A stretch of 64,000 nt of DNA from Desulfovibrio aminophilus DSM 12254 (GCF_000422565.1 NZ_KE383876.1:254220-318219), one strand, 5' to 3'; shown: positions 16,341 to 25,066, numbered from the stretch's first letter. Made by a program: numbers and translations. The notes: generated from the sequence alone by a model not told the origin.

Positions 16341-16544
16341 ATGCCGTTCGTGAACATCCGCATCACCCGCGACGGGGCCACCGCCGAGCAGAAAGCCCGG
16401 CTCATCAAGGGCGTCACCGACCTCCTGGTGGAGGTCCTGGACAAGAACCCGGCCACCACCGTGGTCATCATCGACGAGGTGGACACCGACAACTGGGGCA
16501 TCGGCGGCGAGAGCGTGACGAAACGGCGCGAACTCGCGCGGTAA
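16341..16544 (+). CDS. 4-oxalocrotonate tautomerase family protein
   Basis: A 67-residue protein of the smallest tautomerase type. After removal of the initiator Met, Pro1 of PFVNIRITRDGATAEQK would be the catalytic base. The rest follows the family beta-alpha-beta layout (LIKGVTDLLVEVLDKNP, then TVVIIDEVDTDNWGIGG with the usual NWGxGG end). Such proteins form hexamers and tautomerise 2-hydroxymuconate-like or related substrates; no degradation pathway is visible nearby, so the physiological substrate is unknown. Co-directional with the upstream flavoprotein. Confidence 0.88.
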   Translation: MPFVNIRITRDGATAEQKARLIKGVTDLLVEVLDKNPATTVVIIDEVDTDNWGIGGESVTKRRELAR

Positions 16545-16567
16545 GGGCGAGGCGGACGTGACGCGGG

Positions 16568-17290
16568 TCAGCCCAGGCCAGCGGGCTCGATCTTCAGGCT
16601 GCCCACGGGCGTGAGCGGCTTTTCGTCCACGTAGTCCACGCGCAGGGCCGCGAAGGCCCCCAGGCAGACGGGATAGAGCGGGGCGTTGAGGTATTTCCAG
16701 GGCGCGGCGTCGCGCCAGGTGGCCGTGGGACCGGGCAGGACGGAACGGGCGTAGCGCGGCGGACGCCCCAGGCCCTGCTCGGCCATGCGCCGCATCTCGG
16801 GCCAGGAGAACCAGCGGGCCTGGCCCAGGGTGCGGCCGGGCCGGTTGCGGCCGTGGGACAGCCAGTACAGGGACCAGCGGTTCAGGAAGCCGACCAGCAC
16901 CCCCCGCGCCGCCACCCGCGCGGCCTCGCGCAGCGCGCCCAGGGGATCGTCGCAGAACTCCAGCACGCTCCAGAGCACCACGTAGTCGAATTCGTTGTCG
17001 CAGAAGCCCAGGCTCTCGCCGTTGGCCACCTGGATGTCGGCCCGCTTGCCGAGTCGGTCGCGGGCGGCCGCCACCATGGCCTCGGAGCGGTCCACCCCGG
17101 TGACGTCGAAGCCGGTGTGGTAGAGCAACTCCAGGAACAGGCCGGTGCCGCAGCCCACCTCCAGCAGGGTCTTGCCCCGTCGGGGCCAGCCCGCGACCAT
17201 GGCCTCCAGCAGACGCCGCTCGGCGGCGAAGGCGAAGCGGCCCTCGGGGGTCTCGAACCAGCGGTCGTAGCGGGCGGCGTTCCAGTTCAT
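16568..17290 (-). CDS. Class I SAM-dependent methyltransferase
   Basis: A 240-residue Methyltransf_11-type protein. SAM motif I is LLEVGCGTGLFLELL, followed by the acidic loop DVTGVDRSEAM and motif IV FDYVVLWSVLEF. The substrate cannot be told from sequence; the C-terminal part (RSLYWLSHGRNRPGRTLGQARWFS) is shared by uncharacterised proteins. The ATG at 17290 is chosen because AAAGGATCGAG precedes it; a longer form would start from TTG at 17347 without a ribosome site. It lies downstream of the peroxiredoxin on the same strand, with a hairpin between them, so it is probably a separate unit. Confidence 0.82.
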   Translation of the reverse strand: MNWNAARYDRWFETPEGRFAFAAERRLLEAMVAGWPRRGKTLLEVGCGTGLFLELLYHTGFDVTGVDRSEAMVAAARDRLGKRADIQVANGESLGFCDNEFDYVVLWSVLEFCDDPLGALREAARVAARGVLVGFLNRWSLYWLSHGRNRPGRTLGQARWFSWPEMRRMAEQGLGRPPRYARSVLPGPTATWRDAAPWKYLNAPLYPVCLGAFAALRVDYVDEKPLTPVGSLKIEPAGLG

Positions 17291-17410
17291 CTCGATCCTT
17301 TCCCCGAACGTCTCGTTCTCCGGGCCGAGGCGGCGCGGGGCGCTCAATGCGTCGCACGGCGGCCGGACGCGCCGCCGGAAGCGCGGAAGCCCGCGGCTTC
17401 CGGCCGGGGC

Positions 17411-17432
17411 CGTGGGGGCCGAAGCCCCCCGA
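17411..17432 (-). terminator. Probable terminator after the peroxiredoxin gene
   Basis: About twenty bases after the peroxiredoxin stop, the minus strand reads GGGGGGCTTCGGCCCCC, a tight hairpin with a CTTCGG-type loop. The U-tract is poor, so termination strength is uncertain. Confidence 0.45.
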
Positions 17433-17449
17433 CCGTCGGTCGCATCTTC

Positions 17450-18082
17450 CTACATATCGAGAGCGTCGGCAACCTTGCCCACCAATTTCTCGGAGGGCGT
17501 GAGGGTCTTCTTGCCGGGCTCCCACTTGGCCGGGCAGGCCTCGGCGGGATGGTCCTTGAGATAGACGTTGGCCTTCATCTTGCGCACGAGTTCATCGGCG
17601 TTGCGGCCCACGTTGTAGAAGTTCACCTCCGAGGCGACCAGCACGCCCTCGGGGTTGATGATGAAAGTGCCGCGCAGGTCCAGGCCCGAGGCCGGATCCC
17701 AGACGTCGAAGTAGCGCGAGACCTCGCCGTTGGGGTCGGCGGCCATCTTGAAGCGCACGTTCTGGAGCAGGCGCTCGTCGTTCTTCCAGGCCATGTGCAC
17801 GAACTTGGTGTCCGTGGACACTGAGAGAACCTCCGCGCCCAGCTTGACCAGATCGGCGTGCCTCTCGGCCAGGTCGGCCAGCTCCGTGGGGCAGACGAAG
17901 GTGAAGTCCGCCGGATAGAAGACCAGGATCGTCCATTTGCCTTGCTTCTTCAGGTCGGCCAGGGAGACCTCGCCGAAGCCGCCCTCGGCGGGATCATAGA
18001 CCTCCAGGGTGAAGTCCCGGACCGGCAGGCCCACCTTGGCGCATTCAAGCAGTTCCTCATAATCGTCGTGTCCGCAGGACAT
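17450..18082 (-). CDS. 2-Cys peroxiredoxin (AhpC/TSA family)
   Basis: Detoxifies peroxides in the cytosol of an anaerobe. The 210-residue thiol peroxidase has its peroxidatic Cys64 in FYPADFTFVCPTEL and the resolving Cys183 in EACPAKW, giving a typical 2-Cys Prx1/AhpC enzyme. The C-terminus is extended after the resolving Cys (KTLTPSEKLVGKVADALDM). The ATG at 18082 has AAGGAGAAAG upstream. A Fur/PerR-like box at 18134-18148 lies about 52 bases upstream of the start, fitting peroxide or iron control. No dedicated reductase (AhpF) is adjacent; thioredoxin or rubredoxin systems elsewhere would be needed. Confidence 0.95.
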   Translation of the reverse strand: MSCGHDDYEELLECAKVGLPVRDFTLEVYDPAEGGFGEVSLADLKKQGKWTILVFYPADFTFVCPTELADLAERHADLVKLGAEVLSVSTDTKFVHMAWKNDERLLQNVRFKMAADPNGEVSRYFDVWDPASGLDLRGTFIINPEGVLVASEVNFYNVGRNADELVRKMKANVYLKDHPAEACPAKWEPGKKTLTPSEKLVGKVADALDM

Positions 18083-18133
18083 ATTGCTTTCTCCTTGCTC
18101 TGAATTTAGGGTACACTAGATTTTCCCGGTAAT

Positions 18134-18148
18134 TGATAATAATAATCA
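18134..18148. promoter_or_regulatory. Fur/PerR-type box between the peroxiredoxin and the M16C peptidase
   Basis: TGATAATAATAATCA matches the 7-1-7 Fur-family palindrome (TGATAATNATTATCA) with one mismatch. It is one of the few AT-rich patches in the region and is followed by the perfect palindrome TGGCGCGCCA (18151-18160). Position favours control of the peroxiredoxin; it is also 70 bases from the divergent peptidase start. Confidence 0.6.
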
Positions 18149-18217
18149 TCTGGCGCGCCAGCGTCAAGAACCGTCCCACAACGATTCGGCCGCCGACAAA
18201 AACGAGGATTCCCGCCC

Positions 18218-21121
18218 ATGACGCTCATCCACGGCTTCCGCAAGATCCGCGAACAGGACATCCCGGAGATCCGCACCCGCGCCCAGGTCTACGAGCACGT
18301 CAAGACCGGCGGCCGTCTCCTCTCCCTGCTCAACGAGGACGAGAACAAGGTCTTCGGCATCAGCTTCCGCACCCCGCCCCGCGACTCCACCGGCGTGGCC
18401 CACATCCTGGAGCACTCGGTGCTCTGCGGCTCGCGCAAGTACCCGGTGCGGGAGCCCTTCGTGGAGCTGCTCAAGGGCTCGCTCCAGACCTTCCTGAACG
18501 CCCTGACCTTCCCGGACAAGACCTGCTATCCCGTGGCCAGCACCAACGTCCAGGACTTCTACAACCTCATCGACGTGTACCTGGACGCGGTGTTCCATCC
18601 CCGGCTCACCGAGAACACCCTGCGCCAGGAGGGCTGGCACTACGACCCCGAGACTCCCGAAGGCCCGCTCAACTTCAAGGGCGTTGTCTTCAACGAGATG
18701 AAGGGAGCCTATTCCTCGCCGGACAACCAGCTCTACGAGTATTCCCAGCACGCCCTGTTCCCGGACGTGACCTACGGCCTGGACTCCGGCGGCGACCCGG
18801 AGCAGATCCCGGACCTGACCTTCGACGACTTCATGGCCTTTCACCGGGCCCACTACCAGCCGACCAACGCCTTCGCCTTCTTCTACGGCGACGACGACCC
18901 GGTGGAACGGCTGCGCATCCTGGACGAGGCCTTCTCGGAATTCGAACGCGGGCGGCCGGGCCACTACATCCCGCTGCAGAAGCCCTTCCGCGAGCCCGCG
19001 CGCCTGGAGCGGCCCTACGCCGCCGGGCCCGGCGAGGGCCAGAAGTCCATGTTCACCCTGAACTTCTGCCTGCCCGAGGCCGCCGACCCGGACCTCAACC
19101 TGGGCCTGAACGTGCTCGAGCACATCCTCATCGGCCTGCCCTCCTCGCCGCTGCGCAAGGCCCTCATGGACTCGGGCCTGGGCGAGGATCTGGCCGGGGC
19201 GGGCCTGGAAACGGACCTGCGCCAGATGTACTTCTCCGTGGGCCTCAAGGGCATGGCCCGGGGCAAGGCCGACGAGGCCGCCGAACTGGTCCTCTCCACC
19301 CTGGCGCGGCTGGCCGACGACGGCCTGGACCCCAAGGACATCGAGGCCGCGGTGAACTCCGTGGAGTTCGACCTGCGCGAGAACAACACCGGCTCGTTCC
19401 CGCGCGGGCTCTCGCTCATGTTCCAGGCCCTGACCTCCTGGCTGCACGAGGGCGACCCCCTGGCCCTGCTGCCCTTCGAAACCCCGCTGGCCGCGCTCAA
19501 GGAGCGCCTGGCCTCGGGCGAACCCGTGTTCGAGGGCCTCATCCGCCGCCACTTCCTGGACAACTCCCACCGGGCCCTGGTGGTCCTCAACCCGGACCCC
19601 GAACTCGCGGCCCGGCGCGAGACCGCCGAACGCAAGCGCCTGGACGCCGTGGCCGCCCGCCTGGACGCGGAACGGATGGCCCGGCTGGAGGCCCAGGCCC
19701 GGGAGCTGGAACGCCTCCAGGAAACCCCGGACAGCCCCGAGGATCTGGCGAAAATCCCCCGCCTCCAGCTCTCGGACCTGCCCCTGGAGAACGCGGTCAT
19801 CCCCGCCGAAACCGTCGCCCTGGGCGCGGAACCGGCCCAGTTCCACGACCTGTTCACCAACGGCATCCTCTACCTGGACCTGGGCTTCGACCTCTCGGCC
19901 GTGCCCGACCGGCTGCTGCCCCTGGCGCCCCTCCTGGGCCGCGTCCTGCTGGAGACCGGCACCGCGAAGACCGACTTCGTGACCTTGACCCAGCGCATCG
20001 CCCGCAAGACCGGCGGCATCGCGCCCCAGACCTTCGTGACTCCCTCGCGGCCCGGGCCCGAGGCCGCGGCCCGGCTCTTCCTGCGCGGCAAATGCACCCT
20101 GGCCCAGGCCCCGGACCTTTGCGACATCCTGGCCGAGGTGCTCACCTCCGCCGACCTGGGCAACCGCGAACGCGTGCGCCAGATCGTCATGGAGACCAAG
20201 GCCCGCCGCGAGCAGCGTCTGGTCCCGGCCGGGCACAGCATCGTGGCCACCCGGCTCAAGGCCCGCATGGGCCGGGCGCACCTCATGGACGAGCGGATGC
20301 ACGGCGTGACCGGCCTGTTCTTCATCCGCGAACTGGCCCAGCGCGTGGAGCGGGACTTCGGCTGTGTGCGCGCGGACCTGGAGGAATTGCGGGACATCCT
20401 GGTGCGGCGCTCCGGGCTGGCCCTGAACGTGACCTGCGACGCCAAGGGCCTGGAAGCGGCGCGCTCGGCCGTGGCCGACCTGGCCGCCGCCCTGCCGGAC
20501 GCCCCGGCCCCGGCCCCGGCCGAGCGTGCGCCCCTGTCCCTGCCCGCCCGCGAGGGCCTGGCCCTGCCCGCCCAGGTGAACTACGTGGGCAAGGGCCTGA
20601 ACCTCTTCGACCAGGGCTGGAGCTTCGACGGCTCGGCCCATGTGGTGGGCAAGCTCCTGCGCGCCTCCTACCTCTGGGAGCGCGTACGGGTGCAGGGCGG
20701 AGCCTACGGCGCGTTCTGCTCCCTGGACCGCCTCTCCGGGGCCTGCACCTTCGTCTCCTACCGCGACCCCAACGTGGACCGCACCCTGAAGGCCTTCGAC
20801 GAGACGGCCCAGCACCTGAAGAACCTCAAGCTGGACCGCGACGAGTTGGAAAAGGCCGTCATCGGGGCCATCGGCGAGATCGACGGCTACATGCTGCCCG
20901 ACGCCAAGGGCTTCGCCTCCCTGGCCCGGACGCTCAACGGCGAGGACGAGGCCTTCCGCCAGAAGGTGCGCGAGGAGGTGCTCTCCACGGGACCGGCGGA
21001 CTTCGCGGCCTTCGGCGAGGCCCTGGCGGCCCTCAAGGACAAGGGCGAGGTGGTGGTCCTGGGCGAGACCAAGGCCCTGGAGCAGAGCGCGGCCGGATTG
21101 AAGGTGGAGCGGATACTCTAA
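18218..21121 (+). CDS. M16C family zinc metallopeptidase (presequence protease-like)
   Basis: A 967-residue insulinase-superfamily peptidase of the PreP/Cym1 (M16C) group, which cleaves short unfolded peptides inside a closed two-half chamber. The inverted zinc motif HILEH is at residues 62-66 (HxxEHxxLCGS), with a distal Glu in VVFNEMKGAYSSP near residue 165. The second catalytically inactive half, including RVQGGAYGAFCSL near the end, completes the four-domain layout, and the middle linker (about 450-520) is Arg/Glu-rich helix. There is no signal peptide, so it is probably cytosolic. GAGGA precedes the ATG. The closest neighbour is the divergent peroxiredoxin. Confidence 0.93.
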   Translation: MTLIHGFRKIREQDIPEIRTRAQVYEHVKTGGRLLSLLNEDENKVFGISFRTPPRDSTGVAHILEHSVLCGSRKYPVREPFVELLKGSLQTFLNALTFPDKTCYPVASTNVQDFYNLIDVYLDAVFHPRLTENTLRQEGWHYDPETPEGPLNFKGVVFNEMKGAYSSPDNQLYEYSQHALFPDVTYGLDSGGDPEQIPDLTFDDFMAFHRAHYQPTNAFAFFYGDDDPVERLRILDEAFSEFERGRPGHYIPLQKPFREPARLERPYAAGPGEGQKSMFTLNFCLPEAADPDLNLGLNVLEHILIGLPSSPLRKALMDSGLGEDLAGAGLETDLRQMYFSVGLKGMARGKADEAAELVLSTLARLADDGLDPKDIEAAVNSVEFDLRENNTGSFPRGLSLMFQALTSWLHEGDPLALLPFETPLAALKERLASGEPVFEGLIRRHFLDNSHRALVVLNPDPELAARRETAERKRLDAVAARLDAERMARLEAQARELERLQETPDSPEDLAKIPRLQLSDLPLENAVIPAETVALGAEPAQFHDLFTNGILYLDLGFDLSAVPDRLLPLAPLLGRVLLETGTAKTDFVTLTQRIARKTGGIAPQTFVTPSRPGPEAAARLFLRGKCTLAQAPDLCDILAEVLTSADLGNRERVRQIVMETKARREQRLVPAGHSIVATRLKARMGRAHLMDERMHGVTGLFFIRELAQRVERDFGCVRADLEELRDILVRRSGLALNVTCDAKGLEAARSAVADLAAALPDAPAPAPAERAPLSLPAREGLALPAQVNYVGKGLNLFDQGWSFDGSAHVVGKLLRASYLWERVRVQGGAYGAFCSLDRLSGACTFVSYRDPNVDRTLKAFDETAQHLKNLKLDRDELEKAVIGAIGEIDGYMLPDAKGFASLARTLNGEDEAFRQKVREEVLSTGPADFAAFGEALAALKDKGEVVVLGETKALEQSAAGLKVERIL

Positions 21122-21234
21122 CGGAGCGTTGGAAAATCTTTTTCGCGGGCCGTTCAAAAAACGCGCGGGCAAGACCCTGAAAGGCTCACGGCCGCCGCGT
21201 TCTTTTTCAACGGTCCGTCGGCCGGGAGGCGGCG

Positions 21235-22218
21235 ATGGGCGTCTTTCTGCAATCCCTGGAGGAGATCGCGCCGGGCGCGCGGATCACGATCTACGGCGCG
21301 GGCAACGCGGGCTACCGCCTGCGGCGCAGGCTGCGGGCCGACCGGCCGGACGTGGACGTGCGCCGCTACCTGGACAGCCGCAGGTCGGGGGCCTTCGACG
21401 GCCTGGAGATGCTGGCCCTGGACGGCCTGGAGCCCCCGGACCCCGCCCGCGACCTCATCCTCGTGGCCTCGGTGCACTGGCCCGAGATGGTCGAGGCGCT
21501 CGAAGCCCGGGGCGTGACGACCTTCAAGGTCTACGACGAATCCATCCACCTGCCCGCCGACTTCGGGGGCATCATCCAGGAGGAGCGCATCCGGCAGCTC
21601 TGCCTGGCGGCGCACTACGCCCACACCCTGCCCGGCGACCTGGCCGAGTTCGGCGTGGCCACGGGCGCCTCGGCGGCCATCCTGGCCGGGATCATGAAGG
21701 CCGAGGACGGCCTGGGCCGCCCGCCGCGCCGCCTGTTCCTCTTCGACAGCTTCGAGGGCCTGCCCGAGGCGACCTCGGACGTGGACCGCGACACGCCCCT
21801 GGTGCGATCCGGGGCCTGGGGCCCGGGGGCCTTCCGGGTGCGCTCCGTGGAGCGGGTGCTGGAGCGGATCACGGCCTGCGGCCTGACGCGGGAACGGCTG
21901 GTGGTGACGCCCGGCTTCTTCGAGGCGAGCCTGGCGCGGATTCCGGCCGGCACGCGCTTCTCCCTGGCGCACGTGGACTGCGACCTGTACCTCTCGGCCC
22001 TGCAGGTGCTGGAGGCCTGCTTCGGGCGCGGACTGCTGGTCCCCGGGGCCATGCTCCTGTTCGACGAGTGGCAGGCCACGGGCGCGGACCCGGAACTGGG
22101 CGAACGCCGGGCCTGGGCCGAGGCCGTGGAACGCTTCAACGTGCGTTTCAGCGACGTGGGGGAGTATTCCTGGCACGGCCGCAAGTTCGTGGTCCACGGC
22201 TACGACGCCGCGCGCTGA
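21235..22218 (+). CDS. TylF/MycF-like O-methyltransferase with an N-terminal Rossmann-like domain
   Basis: A 327-residue protein. Residues about 15-110 form a small nucleotide-binding-like region with a glycine motif (ITIYGAGNAGYRLRRRL). The C-terminal part (about 125-327) is a TylF-type SAM methyltransferase: LAEFGVATGASAAILAG, LFLFDSFEGLP, and the metal-binding HVDCDLYLS and LFDEWQ. TylF enzymes methylate sugar hydroxyls of secondary metabolites, and relatives occur in surface polysaccharide clusters. No sugar pathway is adjacent, so the substrate is unknown. GGGAGGCGGCG precedes the ATG. A strong terminator follows. Confidence 0.82.
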   Translation: MGVFLQSLEEIAPGARITIYGAGNAGYRLRRRLRADRPDVDVRRYLDSRRSGAFDGLEMLALDGLEPPDPARDLILVASVHWPEMVEALEARGVTTFKVYDESIHLPADFGGIIQEERIRQLCLAAHYAHTLPGDLAEFGVATGASAAILAGIMKAEDGLGRPPRRLFLFDSFEGLPEATSDVDRDTPLVRSGAWGPGAFRVRSVERVLERITACGLTRERLVVTPGFFEASLARIPAGTRFSLAHVDCDLYLSALQVLEACFGRGLLVPGAMLLFDEWQATGADPELGERRAWAEAVERFNVRFSDVGEYSWHGRKFVVHGYDAAR

Positions 22219-22263
22219 GGATTCCCGATCCGCGCGCCCCATGGGCGTCGGACATCGGACGTG

Positions 22264-22302
22264 AAAAAGCCCCCGTTCCAACAGGAGCGGGGGCCTTTTT
22301 CA
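22264..22302. terminator. Bidirectional terminator between convergent genes
   Basis: An AAAAAGCCCCCG arm pairs with CGGGGGCCTTTTT around an ACAGGA-type loop, with A-rich and T-rich flanks on either side, so it can serve both the methyltransferase (+) and the amidotransferase (-). It overlaps the last codon of the minus-strand gene by a few bases. Confidence 0.85.
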
Positions 22303-23001
22303 TTCCTCCCGGCCGGGCAGGCCGTCCAGCCAGCGCCGGAGCACGTCCGGGGCCACGGCCTCCAGGGCCGGGCCCAGGCGGGCCGAGTCCGCGCGCAGGC
22401 CCGGGATGTCGATCCCGGCGGCGCGCAGTTCGCAGGTATGGCCGATGAGCCAGCGTTCGATGAGGCCGCCGCGCGCCTCGGGGTGGAATTGCAGCCCCAG
22501 GGCGAAGCCGCCCAGGTCGAAGGCCTGATGCGTGCAGATGTCCGTGGAGGCGAGCAGTCGCGCGCCTTCGGGCAGATCGAAGGTGTCGCCGTGCCAGTGC
22601 AGCACGGCCGTGTTCTCCAGGGGAGCGAGGCAGGACGCCCGTCCCTCGTCGGTGAGGGCCAGCCGCGACCAGCCGATCTCCTTGGCCGGGCCGGGATGGA
22701 CCCGCGCGCCCAGGGAGGCGGCCATGAGCTGCGCGCCCAGGCAGACGCCCAGGGTGGGCCTCCGGGCCTCCAGGCGCTTGCGGATCAGCCCCAGTTCCTC
22801 GCGCAGAAAGGGATAGTCCTCTTCCTCGTTGACCCCGATGGGGCCGCCGAGGACCAGAAGCAGGTCCGGGGCCAGAGGGTCGCCCAGGTCGTCCACGCCC
22901 GCCTGGAGCGTTTCCGGAACGTAGCCCCGCTCTTCCAATACGGGGCCGAAGGCCCCCGCATCCTCGAAGGCCACATGGACGACGACGCGCGCCCGAAGCA
23001 C
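22300..23001 (-). CDS. Class I glutamine amidotransferase-like protein
   Basis: A 233-residue GATase1 domain that resembles the stand-alone GMP-synthase-like amidotransferases. The nucleophile Cys87 sits in GVCLGAQLM, and the catalytic dyad His173/Glu175 in LGLQFHPEA. HWHGDTFDLP near residue 137 is also conserved. It would release ammonia from glutamine or hydrolyse gamma-glutamyl bonds; the acceptor is unknown. The start is probably GTG at 23001, nine bases after the stop of the lipoprotein gene, with GGGGGCGG just before it. Earlier starts in frame would lie inside that gene. Confidence 0.82.
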   Translation of the reverse strand: MLRARVVVHVAFEDAGAFGPVLEERGYVPETLQAGVDDLGDPLAPDLLLVLGGPIGVNEEEDYPFLREELGLIRKRLEARRPTLGVCLGAQLMAASLGARVHPGPAKEIGWSRLALTDEGRASCLAPLENTAVLHWHGDTFDLPEGARLLASTDICTHQAFDLGGFALGLQFHPEARGGLIERWLIGHTCELRAAGIDIPGLRADSARLGPALEAVAPDVLRRWLDGLPGREE

Positions 23002-23009
23002 TCCGCCCC

Positions 23010-24008
23010 CTACTGCCCGGCGGCCGGGCTCTGCGCGCCGGACTCCATGAGCTGCTCCAGGGCCTGGACCGCGCCAACGGGATTCACGCTCACGCTGCCC
23101 TTGACCGAGGTCTTGGTGGTCTTGGTGGTGGTGCTGGAGCCGTCGGCGCTCGTGGAGGTGCTCGTATGCGAGGAGCCGTCCTTGGCCGTGACCACGGGCA
23201 CGCTCACGGCCGAGCCCGCGCCCAGGGCCGCGCCCGAAAGCGCCGCGGCCGGGTCCATCCTCGGCGGCTGGGCCGAGGCGTTCATTCCCTGGGAAGCGGC
23301 CTGCGGAGCCCCTCCGCGCAGGGCCCACTGGTTCGCGCCCCGGCGCTCGGCGGCGGCCGTGGTCTCGCGGGTCACGCCGCCCAGGCGCGAGGTGAGCACG
23401 AAGTCGCGCACCCAGACGCCGTTCTCCTGACGCGCGGGCTGAGGAGCGATGGTGTAGGCCACGCCCGTGGACGGGTTGGTCCAGGACTGGCTCTGGCCCG
23501 AGGCCAGGGTCTCCAGGGAACGGCCGATCCAGCCCAGGTCCGAGGCGTCCAGGGCCTCCGGGCCGGGCATGTTGGCCGGGGTGGCCGAGGAGGCCAGGGG
23601 CACGAGGGTCACGGACACGGCCGATGGCGAAAGCAGGTAGGCCTCGCCGGTCTGCTCCTGGGCGTCCATGGACTGGACTCCGGCGTTCACGCCCCAGGCC
23701 GGATTGTTCATGAACTGGCCGGTCTGCAGACCCTGGCCCACGGCCCGGGCCATGACCTTCTCGCTCTGGTAGACCCGGCGCACGACCACGTCCTGCTGGC
23801 GGTAGCCGTCGCGGGTCAGGGTCAGGATGTGGTCCGCGTTGCGGGTCAGCTCCACCTGGCAGGGCGTGGTGCAGACCTCCGCGCCGTCGGCCCGCACGCG
23901 CGCGCCGTCGGGGATGGTGGACACGGGAATCTTCTGGGTCAAGACCGTGGGCGCGCAGGCCGCGCAAGCGAAAAGAACGAACAGCAGCGGAAAAAACCGT
24001 CTCTTCAT
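23010..24008 (-). CDS. PEGA-domain lipoprotein
   Basis: A 332-residue envelope lipoprotein. The first 18 residues form a signal peptide (KRRFFPLLFVLFACAAC) with a lipobox Cys at 18 (15 also possible). A PEGA domain follows (about 28-75: IPVSTIPDGARVRADGAEVCTTPC). The middle has Ala/Gln-rich low-complexity stretches, and the C-terminal third contains a Ser/Thr-rich run (SSHTSTSTSADGSSTTT) that is probably disordered. PEGA domains are typical of surface or peptidoglycan-associated proteins. It is 19 bases downstream of a TPR gene and 8 bases upstream of the amidotransferase, suggesting one transcript. The function is unknown. Confidence 0.8.
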   Translation of the reverse strand: MKRRFFPLLFVLFACAACAPTVLTQKIPVSTIPDGARVRADGAEVCTTPCQVELTRNADHILTLTRDGYRQQDVVVRRVYQSEKVMARAVGQGLQTGQFMNNPAWGVNAGVQSMDAQEQTGEAYLLSPSAVSVTLVPLASSATPANMPGPEALDASDLGWIGRSLETLASGQSQSWTNPSTGVAYTIAPQPARQENGVWVRDFVLTSRLGGVTRETTAAAERRGANQWALRGGAPQAASQGMNASAQPPRMDPAAALSGAALGAGSAVSVPVVTAKDGSSHTSTSTSADGSSTTTKTTKTSVKGSVSVNPVGAVQALEQLMESGAQSPAAGQ

Positions 24009-24027
24009 GAATCCCCCCCGGAAGCCG

Positions 24028-24861
24028 TCAGCGGCCGCCGCTCACCTTGTTCTTGATGAATTCCTGGAATTTCCTGGCTTCCTCGTGGTTCTTGTTCATG
24101 GCCAGGCACTTTTCCAGATGATACTCGGCCTTGGGAATGTCGCCCTTCTCGAAGTAGGCCCGGGCCACGTTGTAGTGCAGATTCTCATCGGTCTGGGTCA
24201 TCTCCAGGGCCCGGGTGTAGTACTCGATGGCCTGGTCGTGCATGCCGGTCTTGCGCAGGCTGATGCCGAACTCGTTGAAGAGATGCTTGTGTTCCGTGCT
24301 GAAGGCCGCGTCCAGGTGCACCACCCGGCCGAAAATGTCGTCGGCCTTGGCGGTCTCGCCCTTGGCCATGTAGGTCAGGCCCAGGCCGAAGTTGGCCCGC
24401 ACGTTCTCCACGTCCACCTTGAGCACGTTGCCGAACTCGAACTCCGCGCTGTAGAGCGCGCCGCGCTCGCGCTGCTCCTCGGCGCGGCGGATGGTTCGGG
24501 AAAGCTCCTGCATCTTGGGATAGACGATCTTGGTGTAGAACTCGAGCTCGGGCTGGTACTTGTCCAGGAAGTCGGCCTTGGGCACCTCGGTCTTGGGACC
24601 GGAGGGCACGTGCTGGGTGTTCAGGGGCTGGACCTCCACCACCCCGTCGTCGCGCTCCTCGGCGTACCAGTACATCTTGCTGATGGTCTTGCGGGTGGTG
24701 GTCCCGGTGCCGATCTTCTCCACCACTTGGGAGGAGAAGAGGCCCTTGATCTTCTGGCGCATGTGCTCCGTCGGGTCCGCCTGGGCCTTCCGCGCCTGGC
24801 CCTCGGGCCCGGCGGCCTCGAAGGGCTGCTGGTCCCGGGCCACCTTGTTCGCCTCGCTCAT
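24028..24861 (-). CDS. TPR-repeat protein
   Basis: A 277-residue cytosolic protein without a signal peptide. The N-terminal third is polar. The C-terminal part, from about residue 135, has at least three tetratricopeptide units: ANFGLGLTYMAKGETAKADD, LFNEFGISLRKTGMHDQAIEYY, and LHYNVARAYFEKGDIPKAEY. These would form a binding scaffold; no catalytic motif is seen. It starts the TPR, PEGA lipoprotein, amidotransferase unit, and it is divergent from the XRE/acyl-CoA ligase locus. A partner cannot be named. Confidence 0.82.
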   Translation of the reverse strand: MSEANKVARDQQPFEAAGPEGQARKAQADPTEHMRQKIKGLFSSQVVEKIGTGTTTRKTISKMYWYAEERDDGVVEVQPLNTQHVPSGPKTEVPKADFLDKYQPELEFYTKIVYPKMQELSRTIRRAEEQRERGALYSAEFEFGNVLKVDVENVRANFGLGLTYMAKGETAKADDIFGRVVHLDAAFSTEHKHLFNEFGISLRKTGMHDQAIEYYTRALEMTQTDENLHYNVARAYFEKGDIPKAEYHLEKCLAMNKNHEEARKFQEFIKNKVSGGR

Positions 24862-24907
24862 GTCGCTCCCTCCACACTGGCAACCCTGTTACACTGCTGA
24901 CAAAACC

Positions 24908-24936
24908 TTGGCAACTCCGCGCCGCCGTGCTATGAG
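24908..24936 (+). promoter_or_regulatory. Putative promoter of the XRE/acyl-CoA ligase operon
   Basis: TTGGCA (24908-24913) and TATGAG (24931-24936) are separated by 17 bases, a good sigma-70 arrangement on the plus strand. The predicted start would give a leader of roughly 120 bases that contains the two direct repeats at 24983-25025. Confidence 0.5.
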
Positions 24937-24982
24937 TGCGGGCACTCGCTTCCGGGGGAGGCCCCGGGAACGATGACATCGC

Positions 24983-25025
24983 TTTCCGTTTCGGATAGAC
25001 CACGGTTTTCCGTTCCCGACAGACC
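24983..25025. repeat. Two imperfect 19-bp direct repeats upstream of the first XRE gene
   Basis: TTTCCGTTTCGGATAGACC (24983-25001) and TTTCCGTTCCCGACAGACC (25007-25025) match at 16 of 19 bases and are spaced 24 bases apart. They lie between the putative promoter and the regulator start codon. They are good candidates for the operator of the adjacent XRE-cupin protein. Confidence 0.65.
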
Positions 25026-25066
25026 GCCCACAAGGGGCCCATCCGCCATCTGGAGGTACGTTTCGC

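Noticed and set aside
18164..21172. A 1002-codon open frame antisense to the M16C peptidase
   Set aside because: It mirrors the real gene in GC-rich DNA and has no recognisable motif. The plus-strand peptidase has intact HILEH and full family architecture.
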